64,000 nucleotides of DNA from a marine gamma proteobacterium HTCC2148. Its GTDB lineage: Bacteria; Pseudomonadota; Gammaproteobacteria; Pseudomonadales; Halieaceae. Positions within the stretch are counted from its first letter, which is position 1. Each line of letters begins with the position of its first letter. The stretch spans positions 8,398-72,397 of the forward strand of contig DS999224.1 of NCBI GenBank assembly GCA_000156295.1. Direction: 5' to 3'. This document shows, one piece after another, positions 36,161 to 44,192 of this stretch. The position numbers and the translations under genes were made by a program. Under the pieces are notes generated by a model that saw nothing but the letters and a program-made list of their open reading frames with translations, had not been told where the DNA came from and searched no databases.

Positions 36161-36712
36161 CTACGAGGGCGTAACAACGACAGCGACTGTCTGTGCGTAG
36201 TCGTCAGTCGTTGCCTCGCGTAACTCTTGGTCGGTAATACTAATTTCAATTTTTGCGTTATCATTGCTGCTGCAATCACGCGTATCATAGCCTTTGTAGG
36301 CAGCTGAGGATGTGTCCCAGGTTGCAGCTACTAAAGTACCGGCAGTTCCATTACCTGCAGCTGCTCCTGCAACCTTCACTGTGTAGATAATCTCGTCACT
36401 ATTACCTGTAGCGGCGCCAGTTAGCTTGTAGGCTCCGCCACCTGCGGTGCCCACCTTCATTGTGTACTCGTCTGCGCCGTTCACGTAAACACAAAACTCA
36501 GTTGAGCCGGTCAGGCCGCCTGTGTCGGTCGCGTTATAGGTGAGGTCAATGGTATCGATCGCTGTAACCTGGATCTGGTCCTTAACTTCCACCTCGACTT
36601 TCATTGCACCTGTGCTTGTCGCGCCCAGGGACCCTTGCGCGGTTTGTCCAAAAGCGCTGATGGACAGCATACCTAATACGATTGCGAGACCTGATTGTTG
36701 AAAAATATTCAT
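36161..36712 (-). CDS. Major pilin of the chaperone-usher pilus
   Basis: 183 residues. A signal peptide (to about residue 25, GQTAQG) is followed by a single domain rich in small residues (KVEVEVKDQIQVTAIDTIDLTYN, FCVYVNGADEYTM, DCSSNDNAKIEISITDQEL). It ends ATTDDYAQTVAVVVTPS. One Cys pair (FCVY ... RDCSS) suits an intramolecular disulfide. The fold resembles SCPU/CS1-type pilins, but this is by eye. GGAG lies 10 nt upstream of ATG 36712. It is first in the operon and is followed by a terminator, as expected for the most abundant subunit. Confidence 0.72.
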   Translation of the reverse strand: MNIFQQSGLAIVLGMLSISAFGQTAQGSLGATSTGAMKVEVEVKDQIQVTAIDTIDLTYNATDTGGLTGSTEFCVYVNGADEYTMKVGTAGGGAYKLTGAATGNSDEIIYTVKVAGAAAGNGTAGTLVAATWDTSSAAYKGYDTRDCSSNDNAKIEISITDQELREATTDDYAQTVAVVVTPS

Positions 36713-37259
36713 AGTTTACTTGCTCCGTTAAATTATTTTCGCATTCTGTGTTCCATAGTGAATCGTGCAGCGGGGTTTAGCTCTCTGCTGCGGTGTCGCA
36801 ATGTAAATTGCAATGCGCGTACCAGAATTGGAGCAAGTTGAGCCGGCTACGGTAAAAATCATACGATCTGTGAGCGGCGTCACAAAATTATGCTGTTATC
36901 GTCTCGAATCCTTCACGTTTGGGGCAGGGATTGGTGCAGAGATGTGCTGCACCACGTAAATTTATACGAATTATAGGTAAAAATTGCATAATGCGAACCA
37001 AAATAGGAAGGTTTTGCAAATTGCAATTAAAGTTTTAAATTGCATCGCTCTTCGAGACAGTACAAGAATGACTCAGGCGATGTTGCCAGAATAATAGATC
37101 GGTGCTTGTGGCAGGTTAAATCGGCCAAGCGACACTTGTAATGAAAGACGATGCCTTAGGCTGGCGTTAGAGAATTAGGTGCTGGCTAGCAGGGGGTATG
37201 TTATCAGAACCTGCATTGCCCTCTATTTGTCAAAATTTCGCGTTCATGATGCCCACTGA
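36713..37259. promoter_or_regulatory. A+T-rich pilus promoter region with repeated AAATTGCA boxes
   Basis: 547 bp without a gene. The word AAATTGCA occurs at 36805-36812, 36981-36988, 37018-37025 (inside TTGCAAATTGCAATT) and 37038-37045; the first two are followed closely by ATGCG. It lies upstream of the major pilin (leftward) and the DUF1295 gene (rightward). Confidence 0.5.
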
Positions 37260-37307
37260 GTGAGTAGAATTAAGTTATCAGTAACTGTTAAAACTATCTG
37301 GAAAATC

Positions 37308-38234
37308 ATGAAATACTTCGCGCCCCTCATTCTTTTCACTGCTGGATGGCTGTTATTGCTGTTAAGCAATAGCTTCACTTTCATCAGCTTGATTAATGGT
37401 TCACTACAATTGCTGCTGTTCGTCCTGGTGGTATGCCTCCCTATTTGGCGCACAGGACGAATGTCTTATGTGGATATAGGCTGGCCATCTGGCTTGGTGA
37501 TTATCGGCGTTTTAACCTGGCTATATAGTAGTGGAGACCCTGTTCGTGTCGCTCTGGTTAGTATTGTCTATATTCTCGTAGGCAGTCGTATGGCGCTAGG
37601 CGCTCTGAATATGTGGAGAATGGGATTACTGAAAAAAGAGTTCCCGCGCTATGAATATCAGAAAATTCGCTGGAAAAGGGCAGGTAAAACCAACACTGCA
37701 TTAGCCATGCAGATAGATGCGATCTATCAGGGCTTGGCGAATGCATCATTTCTGGCGGTACCTGCTCTCCTGATTGCGACCAACCCGAGTGGGAGTATTT
37801 CAGCGCTTGAAGTGATTGGTATGCTGATCTGGGCGGGCGCTTATGCTATGGAGTCTGTTGCTGATATGCAAAAACTGGGCTTTCTGAAGACGATGAAGAA
37901 GGCAGGTCAGAAGAATATGGTTTGTAACGTGGGCCTGTGGAAATTTAGCCGCCACCCCAATTACTTTGCTGAGTGGATGGTATGGAATGGTCTGATTATC
38001 GCTGCCATTCCTTCCTGGCTTGCACTGTATGAACAGGAATCACTGGTTGTTTGGGTGTTGCTAGGCGCCAGCTTGTTAATGGCTTCAAGAATGATGTACA
38101 CCACGCTGGTATATTTTACCGGGGCAGTGCCAGCAGAGTACTATTCGGTTCAAAAACGGCCGGGGTACAGGGCCTATCAGGAAACAACAAACATTTTTTT
38201 CCCTGGCCCCAGTAGGACAGTTGCAGATAAGTAA
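37308..38234 (+). CDS. DUF1295 membrane protein (steroid 5-alpha-reductase/isoprenylcysteine methyltransferase-like)
   Basis: About 308 residues with about seven hydrophobic helices. Diagnostic features are VDIGWPSG, ALGALNMWRMG, the conserved MVCNVGLWKFSRHPNYFAEWMVWNG block and the C-terminal PAEYYSVQKRPGYRAYQ. DUF1295 proteins sit in the steroid-reductase/methyltransferase superfamily and are of mostly unknown reaction, possibly NADPH-dependent lipid reduction. ATG 37308 is favoured (GGAA 5 nt upstream); GTG 37260 would add 16 residues. It transcribes away from the pilus operon and shares its spacer. Confidence 0.83.
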   Translation: MKYFAPLILFTAGWLLLLLSNSFTFISLINGSLQLLLFVLVVCLPIWRTGRMSYVDIGWPSGLVIIGVLTWLYSSGDPVRVALVSIVYILVGSRMALGALNMWRMGLLKKEFPRYEYQKIRWKRAGKTNTALAMQIDAIYQGLANASFLAVPALLIATNPSGSISALEVIGMLIWAGAYAMESVADMQKLGFLKTMKKAGQKNMVCNVGLWKFSRHPNYFAEWMVWNGLIIAAIPSWLALYEQESLVVWVLLGASLLMASRMMYTTLVYFTGAVPAEYYSVQKRPGYRAYQETTNIFFPGPSRTVADK

Positions 38235-38379
38235 GCTGTAGGAGAGGAATGAACGTATTCGGTCAATGGAATAATCCTGACCGGTTTCTGGAACGGAACT
38301 TCCGAATCAAGCACAACAACTGAATTGGCGCTGACGTTGAATGGGAGAAGTCCCCCATCAACTGAACAACCTGAGCGAG

Positions 38380-40593
38380 TTATCTATTGGGGCCATTATA
38401 GTTGGGATCGTGCGCATCCATGATCGACTTGGCGATAGCCTTCAGGTCGGTCTCGTAGCCAGGATCATAGGCGTATTTGTCCAGATCCACACCATAGATG
38501 GCGTCCATCCAGATAAGCTCTCCCAGATCTTTAAGGATCTGGCCACCATGACCCTTGTAGTCTGTGAACAGGGAGCTCTCGCTCGGGCCCTGCAGGTTAG
38601 TAACATCTGGCAAGTTGCCCGCTTCAAACAGGGTGCGTAGCTTCAGCGCCGCCGCACCGTAAGGGATGGAATAAATTGTGACCCCTGGATACTGTGCACG
38701 CAGTGTGTCCACTGTAGGAAGAATAATAGTGTTGTAGAAGAGGTTCCAAGTATTTGCGTAACTAGCAGCGTCAGCATAGTCAGTGGGGTAGTCGACCCAG
38801 GGTATACCGATGAAGAACTCGGTGTCCGGGTTTTGGGCCAGCGCGTAGTCGAACCACAGTTCGTAGCCCTCGAGGATCAGGATGGGTTCTCCTTCGGGGT
38901 TCAGAGCAGGGGCTCCCTCGGAGGTTAGCTCGAAGTCGCAACAGGTCATGCCGAAAACGTCGACACCCCCTGAGTCAAGCACCGCCTGTATATTGGCGCG
39001 ATGCCCCGCATCGTTCCATAGCGCAAGCGGCGCACCACTCGCACCACCAGACATTTCCACGTTCTGGCTGTGGCCGTCAACGCCGGCGCGTACTGTGTGA
39101 TAGGGGATCTGGTCGGCCAGCGGACGGAAGAAGCTGTGCCCCATCAACATCATCTTGTCGCCGGGAATCACTCTGAACGGCGCTCCCGGGTTGTCTGCCA
39201 GGATGTCACTGATAAATGTATCTACGATATTGTTTGCTGTCGACACCGTGTTTGTTGGAATGTGGCCTTCTCCCACCATGTTGGCCACCTGATGTGGACT
39301 GGCAGGTTGAGCGGCGATGGTATCAATGAGTCCCTGTGCGGCCCATTCGCAGTTGTTCAGACCCGCGGTGGCAGCTTCGGGTATGGGTGGGAGGTTCCAA
39401 AAACAGAAGGGGTCTTGTGTGCCGCCGACGAATAGCAGGGGCACCTCATCGAAACCCGCATCGATTCGGCCCTCGGGGGCGATAACATCACTGCGGCTGG
39501 TATCACCGTAAAACCCTTGTTTTTCTCCAACGCCCTCGTAGGTCCAGCCCGGTTGGCGCGGAGCCTGTCCCGGGTAAACCTTGAATAAGTCGAAAGCCCT
39601 TGGGCTCAAAATAGAATCCGCCACCACACCGGTGAAATGTATGTCTTGCGCTGCGAAGCTCATAGCCAGATTGTAAGCACCAACCGATCCCGCACTGGTA
39701 CCGTGGGCAAATACCTCGGTGGTCGGGTAATTCGCTACGGTATATTCAACCGCCGACATAGTGGCCTGCATACCGTTCACCTCGGCACCGGGGTTGGGAT
39801 TGTTGGGGTAAGGCGTGCCAAGACCGGAGTACTGGTCGTGGTCGCACATCGATACCATGACCACGCGATAACCCTCCTGGATCCGCCTTGTGAGGGTGAT
39901 GTCTTTGGGTTGTCCGTTCTCAACGGTGCGTCCTTGAAGTTGTTCGACCAAAAGGTCATCGAAAGTTTCCTCGCGGTTCCAGGTGTCTTCGGTTTGATCG
40001 CCGACGGCTTGGTAATCGCCATTCTCATCGTAAAAACCGGCGCCACCGCCATGCAGAAAGACCCACAGTGGCGCTTCGGTGGTTTCGTCGCCGTTCGCTG
40101 GATTTACGACCATGAACGTGTAGTTGCCGCTGAGTCCGCAGCTGTAGGCATTGTTGCGATAGAAGTCGAAGTTAAAGTTGATGCCAGTGAAAGCCTGGGA
40201 TTTTTCGTCGGCGAGGTTAATACCTTTGGTAGTGCGTTTAACGACGAACTCTGGTTCAAGATATACATAGGCATCCGGGTCAGCGAGAACTTCTAATTGA
40301 GCTTCTGTACCTGCCCAGTTAGTGGTGTTGAAGCGGCAGGGTGCAGTACTGCCTGCACAAATATAACCACTACCATATTTCCATCCGGTGAAATGCCAGC
40401 CATCGGCAGGCTCAGCAATAAACGTCTCATCGAAGTAAAGGTCCATGACATCGACGGTACACTCACGGCCGGCAGCACATTCGACGGCTGTGGAGACGCT
40501 AGATACACGCCCTTCGGCGGGGGATTCAATGTCTATCTTGCACGAAGCAAGAATGATGATCGCGATGAAAAATAGCAGTCGATTAATGGTGAT
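38380..40593 (-). CDS. Two-domain esterase lipoprotein (PAE-like plus SGNH-like)
   Basis: About 737 residues if started at ATC 40593. The N-terminal frame before the first ATG (40446) encodes a lipoprotein signal (NRLLFFIAIIILASC, lipobox LASC). AGAGG at 40603-40607 is 9 nt upstream of ATC 40593. Domain 1 (about 150-450) is an alpha/beta hydrolase with WVFLHGGGAGFY and nucleophile GTSAGSVG, like pectinacetylesterase relatives. Domain 2 (about 480-735) looks like an SGNH fold: MLMGHSFFRPLADQ, GMTCCDFEL, FFIGIPWVDYP and GHGGQILKDLG. A substrate is not readable, but two esterases on one outer-membrane lipoprotein suit a substituted polysaccharide or polyester. Confidence 0.72.
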   Translation of the reverse strand: MTINRLLFFIAIIILASCKIDIESPAEGRVSSVSTAVECAAGRECTVDVMDLYFDETFIAEPADGWHFTGWKYGSGYICAGSTAPCRFNTTNWAGTEAQLEVLADPDAYVYLEPEFVVKRTTKGINLADEKSQAFTGINFNFDFYRNNAYSCGLSGNYTFMVVNPANGDETTEAPLWVFLHGGGAGFYDENGDYQAVGDQTEDTWNREETFDDLLVEQLQGRTVENGQPKDITLTRRIQEGYRVVMVSMCDHDQYSGLGTPYPNNPNPGAEVNGMQATMSAVEYTVANYPTTEVFAHGTSAGSVGAYNLAMSFAAQDIHFTGVVADSILSPRAFDLFKVYPGQAPRQPGWTYEGVGEKQGFYGDTSRSDVIAPEGRIDAGFDEVPLLFVGGTQDPFCFWNLPPIPEAATAGLNNCEWAAQGLIDTIAAQPASPHQVANMVGEGHIPTNTVSTANNIVDTFISDILADNPGAPFRVIPGDKMMLMGHSFFRPLADQIPYHTVRAGVDGHSQNVEMSGGASGAPLALWNDAGHRANIQAVLDSGGVDVFGMTCCDFELTSEGAPALNPEGEPILILEGYELWFDYALAQNPDTEFFIGIPWVDYPTDYADAASYANTWNLFYNTIILPTVDTLRAQYPGVTIYSIPYGAAALKLRTLFEAGNLPDVTNLQGPSESSLFTDYKGHGGQILKDLGELIWMDAIYGVDLDKYAYDPGYETDLKAIAKSIMDAHDPNYNGPNR

Positions 40594-40612
40594 AGCTGCG
40601 CACCTCTTTTAA

Positions 40613-40645
40613 AGACAATAACAATAATAATGACAATGACGATGG
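40613..40645. repeat. Trinucleotide-like purine-A-pyrimidine run
   Basis: The tract from 40613 to 40645 is almost entirely RAY triplets (AAT, AAC, GAC, GAT). It lies just upstream of the esterase lipoprotein leader, in its promoter side. Confidence 0.5.
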
Positions 40646-40724
40646 CAAAAGTGTAAGAAAATTTCAAAGGTTTTTGTGAGATTAAGTGTACAAAATAGCG
40701 CCGATAAACCTTATGTCAAAAGTG

Positions 40725-40885
40725 GGTACTGTTAGGTTAACGTGTCAACATTGCTAAAATCGGCTCAAAACATGCAAGCGGCACCGTTTTTCTCCTGACA
40801 TTATCAACTCACGGTCTTGCTCTGCTTCGATTCAATCTGAGGCGTCGATCAAGATGATGAGGTGGTTGATTTATTTCAACAGGTC
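40725..40885 (+). mobile_element. IS6-like remnant, left end
   Basis: Starts with GGTACTG and GTTAAC, then TTGCTAAAATCGGC, as in the copy at 58011. The following frame reads K-R-H-R-F-S-P-D-I-I-N, the transposase N-terminus, before breaking; LRFNLR recurs in another frame. Confidence 0.72.
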
Positions 40886-40914
40886 AAACGCGATGGAGCT
40901 GCAGCAAACTCGTT

Positions 40915-41235
40915 TTAAAAATCGGTGCAGTACTCTGCAGTGTGCCTAGCCAAGAGGCGAGGTATGCCAATAGGCTCACCCGTTTCAAGACAGTATCCAT
41001 TGTCACCAAGGCGAATTCGTTCTAGAGAATGGGTAATTTTGGGGAGCAACTTCTGTTCTCGATCCAAAATCCGCAAGGCAATCGTATTTTGTTCTTCCCA
41101 CGAGGCTCTGTCGCTTTCGTCATTGAATTCTGGTGGACTCGCCATTTGGTCGCGCGCTTCTTGAATGCGCGCTTTTGTAGTCGAGTGCAGTTGCAGTAGA
41201 CGCTTTTTAAAAAACGCCAGTTGGGCAGCATTCAT
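40915..41235 (-). CDS. DksA paralog lacking the zinc finger (DksA2-like)
   Basis: 106 residues from ATG 41235. MNAAQLAFFKKRLLQL and DRASWEEQNTIALRILDREQKLLPKI are the DksA coiled coil, with the essential aspartates at the tip region (NDESDRASW). In place of the four-cysteine zinc finger (C-x2-C ... C-x2-C) it has C-x2-T and C-x2-F (YCLETGEP, YCTDF). Pseudomonas aeruginosa DksA2 shows the same loss, works without zinc, and is Zur-controlled beside a COG0523 gene, as here. The frame upstream (EQQILKAPASEYMN) resembles DksA2 N-termini, but no start codon is left there; a deletion joining it to the GTPase fragment probably removed it. It may act with RNA polymerase and ppGpp, if expressed. Confidence 0.75.
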   Translation of the reverse strand: MNAAQLAFFKKRLLQLHSTTKARIQEARDQMASPPEFNDESDRASWEEQNTIALRILDREQKLLPKITHSLERIRLGDNGYCLETGEPIGIPRLLARHTAEYCTDF

Positions 41236-41269
41236 ATATTCCGACGCCGGCGCCTTAAGAATTTGCTGT

Positions 41270-41924
41270 TCACGGTGTAATGGTGTTTTTGCCGTAGTTT
41301 TTTGCACTATGCAGAAACGTATAGAATTTTTCGGGATGAAAGGGTCGGCGCGCGACGTAGCTGAAACTGCCAATGCCATACTCTTCTGTTTCAGGCACGT
41401 GTTCTCCGCGCATCTCTTTCAGCCATCCAGGCGCTTGTTGGGCTCGCTCGAAATCAAACAGACGCGTGTTGAGGACGTCGTCAGCGTTCACCTTGCCGTT
41501 GGCAATGGGAATGATCCGAGCTTCTGTGTTGAGCGTCTTGAGTATCGCAACCAGTCGATCCAGTTCGGGCTGCTCTACCAAGTCGGTCTTGCTAATCAGC
41601 AGTACGTCAGCAAACTCCACCTGGTCAACCAGTAAGTCGGCAACGCTACGCTCATCCTCATTCCCGAGGGACTCTCCGGTTTCGTGAAGGTACTTGGCCT
41701 CTTCGTGCAGCAGATGCAGCCATTGCTCATTTCTACAAGCTTCTCTTGTTGATGGTTTAGCGAGACTTCGTGTTGCACCATGGCTGCATCAATATTGATT
41801 TCACTCATGTCGTTGACAATGACAGAGACTTTTTGCCCTGACGGTTGTTGAGAATATGACTCAGCACTGTTGTTTTTCCCGCGCCAAGAAAACCGGATAA
41901 AACCGTCACGGGTAAATTATCCAT
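41270..41924 (-). pseudogene. COG0523/ZigA zinc GTPase, broken by frameshift and deletions
   Basis: The N-terminus is intact from ATG 41924: [18 protein letters not shown] (Walker A) and [11 protein letters not shown] five-A homopolymer (T-tract 41830-41834) then shifts the frame; a sixth A would restore [15 protein letters not shown]. The metal motif SNGCICC is next, after which about 55 residues are missing and the frame moves to YLHETGESLGNEDERS. The remainder (VDQVEFADVLLISKTDL, GWLKEMRGEHVPETEEYG, RRPFHPEKFYTFLH) stops early, losing the C-terminal half of the family's last domain. Upstream, ATGAT-N7-ATCAT (41973-41989) is a weak operator candidate. The frameshift alone could be a sequencing error; the deletions are not. 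Confidence 0.85.
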
Positions 41925-42119
41925 GTGTTTACAGACTCCGGGTTCGATGGCATAAATGCGAAAAGCTTCAATATGATACAAAAAATCATTTTAGAGGTAA
42001 GCGGACTGGGCGCTAATGCTGTGCTGTAGATGCATAAGATCGGCACGGCCTGTTTAGCTGACTTGTGATGACTGTCTGCTTGCGCTAGCGTAGAGGTTCA
42101 CTTCAAAAATCTGACTGCC

Positions 42120-42857
42120 ATGAACGCATTACGCCACTGGATGACACGAAACCGAATCAAGCCCATCGTGGCAATAAAAGCCATTAGCAGGCTGTTACAG
42201 GACCCGGACGATACCGGGCAGGTGTTCAAAATTATTGAGGCGCTGAAAGGCGATGGCATAACAGCGCCACTGAAGCGTCTTAAAGCCGACCCCGTTGGCG
42301 CCGCCATGCTTGAACAGCGTATTAATATCGTGACCCGTCTTAACGACCGTGATGCTCTACTGGCAATGCCTGAGGGCAGCATCGGGCGAGCTTATTACGA
42401 CTTCGTGCACTTTCAAGGCTTATCAGCTGACGGCCTGATCGCAGCGCGTGAAGAAGCTCCAGATTACGACGGCTTGTCGGAAGAGGAACAGTGGTTCGCC
42501 AACCGGCTGCGTGACATTCACGATCTGCAACATGTACTCACAGGCTATGGCAGAGATCCGCTTGGCGAGCTGAGTCTGCTCTCTTTCATGACGACACAGG
42601 TTGAGAACCGCGGCATCAATTTTATTATCTTCATTGGTGGTCGCAAGTTTAAGGGTGACTATCCCCAGCTGGATATCAAAGGATTCATCGCCGAAGGCCG
42701 AACGATCGGTAAAAAGGCAGCGTGGATGCCCGCCATTCGCTGGGAAGACAGGCTTCATGAGCCGCTGGAATCTGTGCGCAATGAGTTGGGCTTTCAGGCG
42801 CCGGTAAATTACCAGGCGGTTGACTATATCGTGCAAGATCTCCCTTCGGCAGCCTGA
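42120..42857 (+). CDS. Coq4-family ubiquinone biosynthesis protein
   Basis: 245 residues. The Coq4 hallmark HDLQHVLTGYGRDPLGE (residues about 138-154) supplies the H-D-x2-H metal or ligand motif. LDDPDD-like RLLQDPDDTGQVFKIIEAL and MTTQVENRG are also typical. In mitochondria Coq4 removes the C1 carboxylate and hydroxylates at that carbon, or organises the Q complex; bacterial orthologs are sporadic, so the role here is inferred. No strong Shine-Dalgarno was found. It stands alone between the broken GTPase and a crotonase. Confidence 0.85.
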   Translation: MNALRHWMTRNRIKPIVAIKAISRLLQDPDDTGQVFKIIEALKGDGITAPLKRLKADPVGAAMLEQRINIVTRLNDRDALLAMPEGSIGRAYYDFVHFQGLSADGLIAAREEAPDYDGLSEEEQWFANRLRDIHDLQHVLTGYGRDPLGELSLLSFMTTQVENRGINFIIFIGGRKFKGDYPQLDIKGFIAEGRTIGKKAAWMPAIRWEDRLHEPLESVRNELGFQAPVNYQAVDYIVQDLPSAA

Positions 42858-43008
42858 GTCGGATCTGCGTACCTCTTGGTCCGGCTGTGCAGTTGCTATG
42901 ATTTGAGCCATCGAGATACCGAAGATACCCTAGCCAAGCGAGGGACCGCTGCCAAACTTCAACCGATTGATTTTATTTGCGATTGACGAATTCGCCGTAG
43001 CAGCGACA

Positions 43009-43848
43009 TTAGCGTCCCTTGAAGAGCGGCGTGCGTTTTTCAATACGCGCCATTAGTCCCTCGGCAAAATCTTCGCTCTTCATCAGTTCGTTAAGTACCT
43101 CGTTCTCAAGGTCCAGGGCTATGGTCACCTCTGCCAAGCGTTGTTGATGTACGATGCGCTTCATCGCACGAATCGACGCACCTGCTCCGCGCGGAGGAAT
43201 CAGCTGCAGCGCTTTCTCTCTCGTGAATGACAGTAACTCATCGTGGGGTACCACGGCATTGGCAATACCGAGGTCGAGCAGCTCCTGCGGTTCGATCTTC
43301 TCCGGGTAAAACAACAACTCTTTGGCTTTTTGCATACCCAAGAAGAGCGGCAACATATAGGTCGACGCCAATTCGGCGGAAATACCCAGGCTCGCGAAAG
43401 GCAGCCGTGCCCAGGCGTACTCTGACAGGTAAATTTGATCTGCAACGGCCAGCGGCAGGGTGAAGCCGCCCCCGATGGCTAAACCATTTATAGCCGCCAG
43501 TACCGGTTTGTCGCAAGCGAAGAACTCCAGGACGGTGCGCTTCATGGCAATATCGGTCATGTCGATCTGGGTCAGGATCTCTTCCGGGAGCTCATCATAA
43601 ATTCCGGGAACGAAATATCCACCACTGCTGAAAGCCTGCCTTGTAGGCTCGCTCTGTAAGTCTGGAGCGCCCGTTAGAATCATCGCCAGCGCGTTGTCGT
43701 CTTCGCGGAAGTGCTTGGCCGCCCAGTACAGTTCCAGTGCTGTCAAACCGCTTAACGCATTTTTACGTTCGGGGGTGGTCAAACTGACTGTGACAATACC
43801 GTCACTGTCGAGCTGGTAGCTAATATCTGAAAAGTCCGTTGTCTGCAT
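43009..43848 (-). CDS. Enoyl-CoA hydratase/isomerase family protein
   Basis: 279 residues. The crotonase fold is shown by VSLTTPERKNALSGLTALELY, the oxyanion-hole segments FSSGGYFVPG and AINGLAIGGGFTLPLAVADQIYL, and an active-site Glu in ISAELASTYMLP, which is where delta3-delta2 enoyl-CoA isomerases place it (LGLVPEACSSYLLP). The C-terminus ends RIEKRTPLFKGR. It probably acts in fatty-acid or related acyl-CoA beta-oxidation. The closely spaced neighbours do not form an operon with it. Confidence 0.9.
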   Translation of the reverse strand: MQTTDFSDISYQLDSDGIVTVSLTTPERKNALSGLTALELYWAAKHFREDDNALAMILTGAPDLQSEPTRQAFSSGGYFVPGIYDELPEEILTQIDMTDIAMKRTVLEFFACDKPVLAAINGLAIGGGFTLPLAVADQIYLSEYAWARLPFASLGISAELASTYMLPLFLGMQKAKELLFYPEKIEPQELLDLGIANAVVPHDELLSFTREKALQLIPPRGAGASIRAMKRIVHQQRLAEVTIALDLENEVLNELMKSEDFAEGLMARIEKRTPLFKGR

Positions 43849-44025
43849 GTTTAGCCCCTGGCGTCAGTTTGGAGTCATTGGGTCACGAGTAATCGTAACA
43901 ATTTTAGCGTGAAAGATACCGGCGGTATCGACAAATAAATTGGTCGATCTTGGTAGATTTAGCGAATGAACGGTTAAAAATTGTTATCGATTACCTAGAC
44001 ACCCCACTGGGTTTAAAGAAGCCGA

Positions 44026-44150
44026 TCGTCTCTGGTGTATCAAATTCAGTGCGATCTATACGATAATACTCAAACCAAAAAACCGAGGCTTTGGCGATAC
44101 TTTCTGCATCGATGAAGTCTTTTTGACGCTAATGGGCGAGACGCAAATCT
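44026..44150 (+). mobile_element. IS6-like remnant, internal
   Basis: One frame reads DRLWCIKFSAIYTIIL and NRGFGDTFCIDEVFL, homologous to the middle of IS6-family transposases and to 47780-47895 and 58190-58300 in this window. No ends are recognisable. Confidence 0.8.
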
Positions 44151-44192
44151 AGCCCAATTTAGCCGAAGAGGGTTTTTATTCGGGTGCTGGTT

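Noticed and set aside
39637-40296. 219-residue plus-strand frame inside the esterase lipoprotein
   Set aside because: The opposite strand carries clear hydrolase motifs over the same bases.
41973-41989. ATGAT-N7-ATCAT as a Zur box upstream of the broken GTPase
   Set aside because: It does not match the usual GTTATA-TATAAC core; kept only as a weak candidate.
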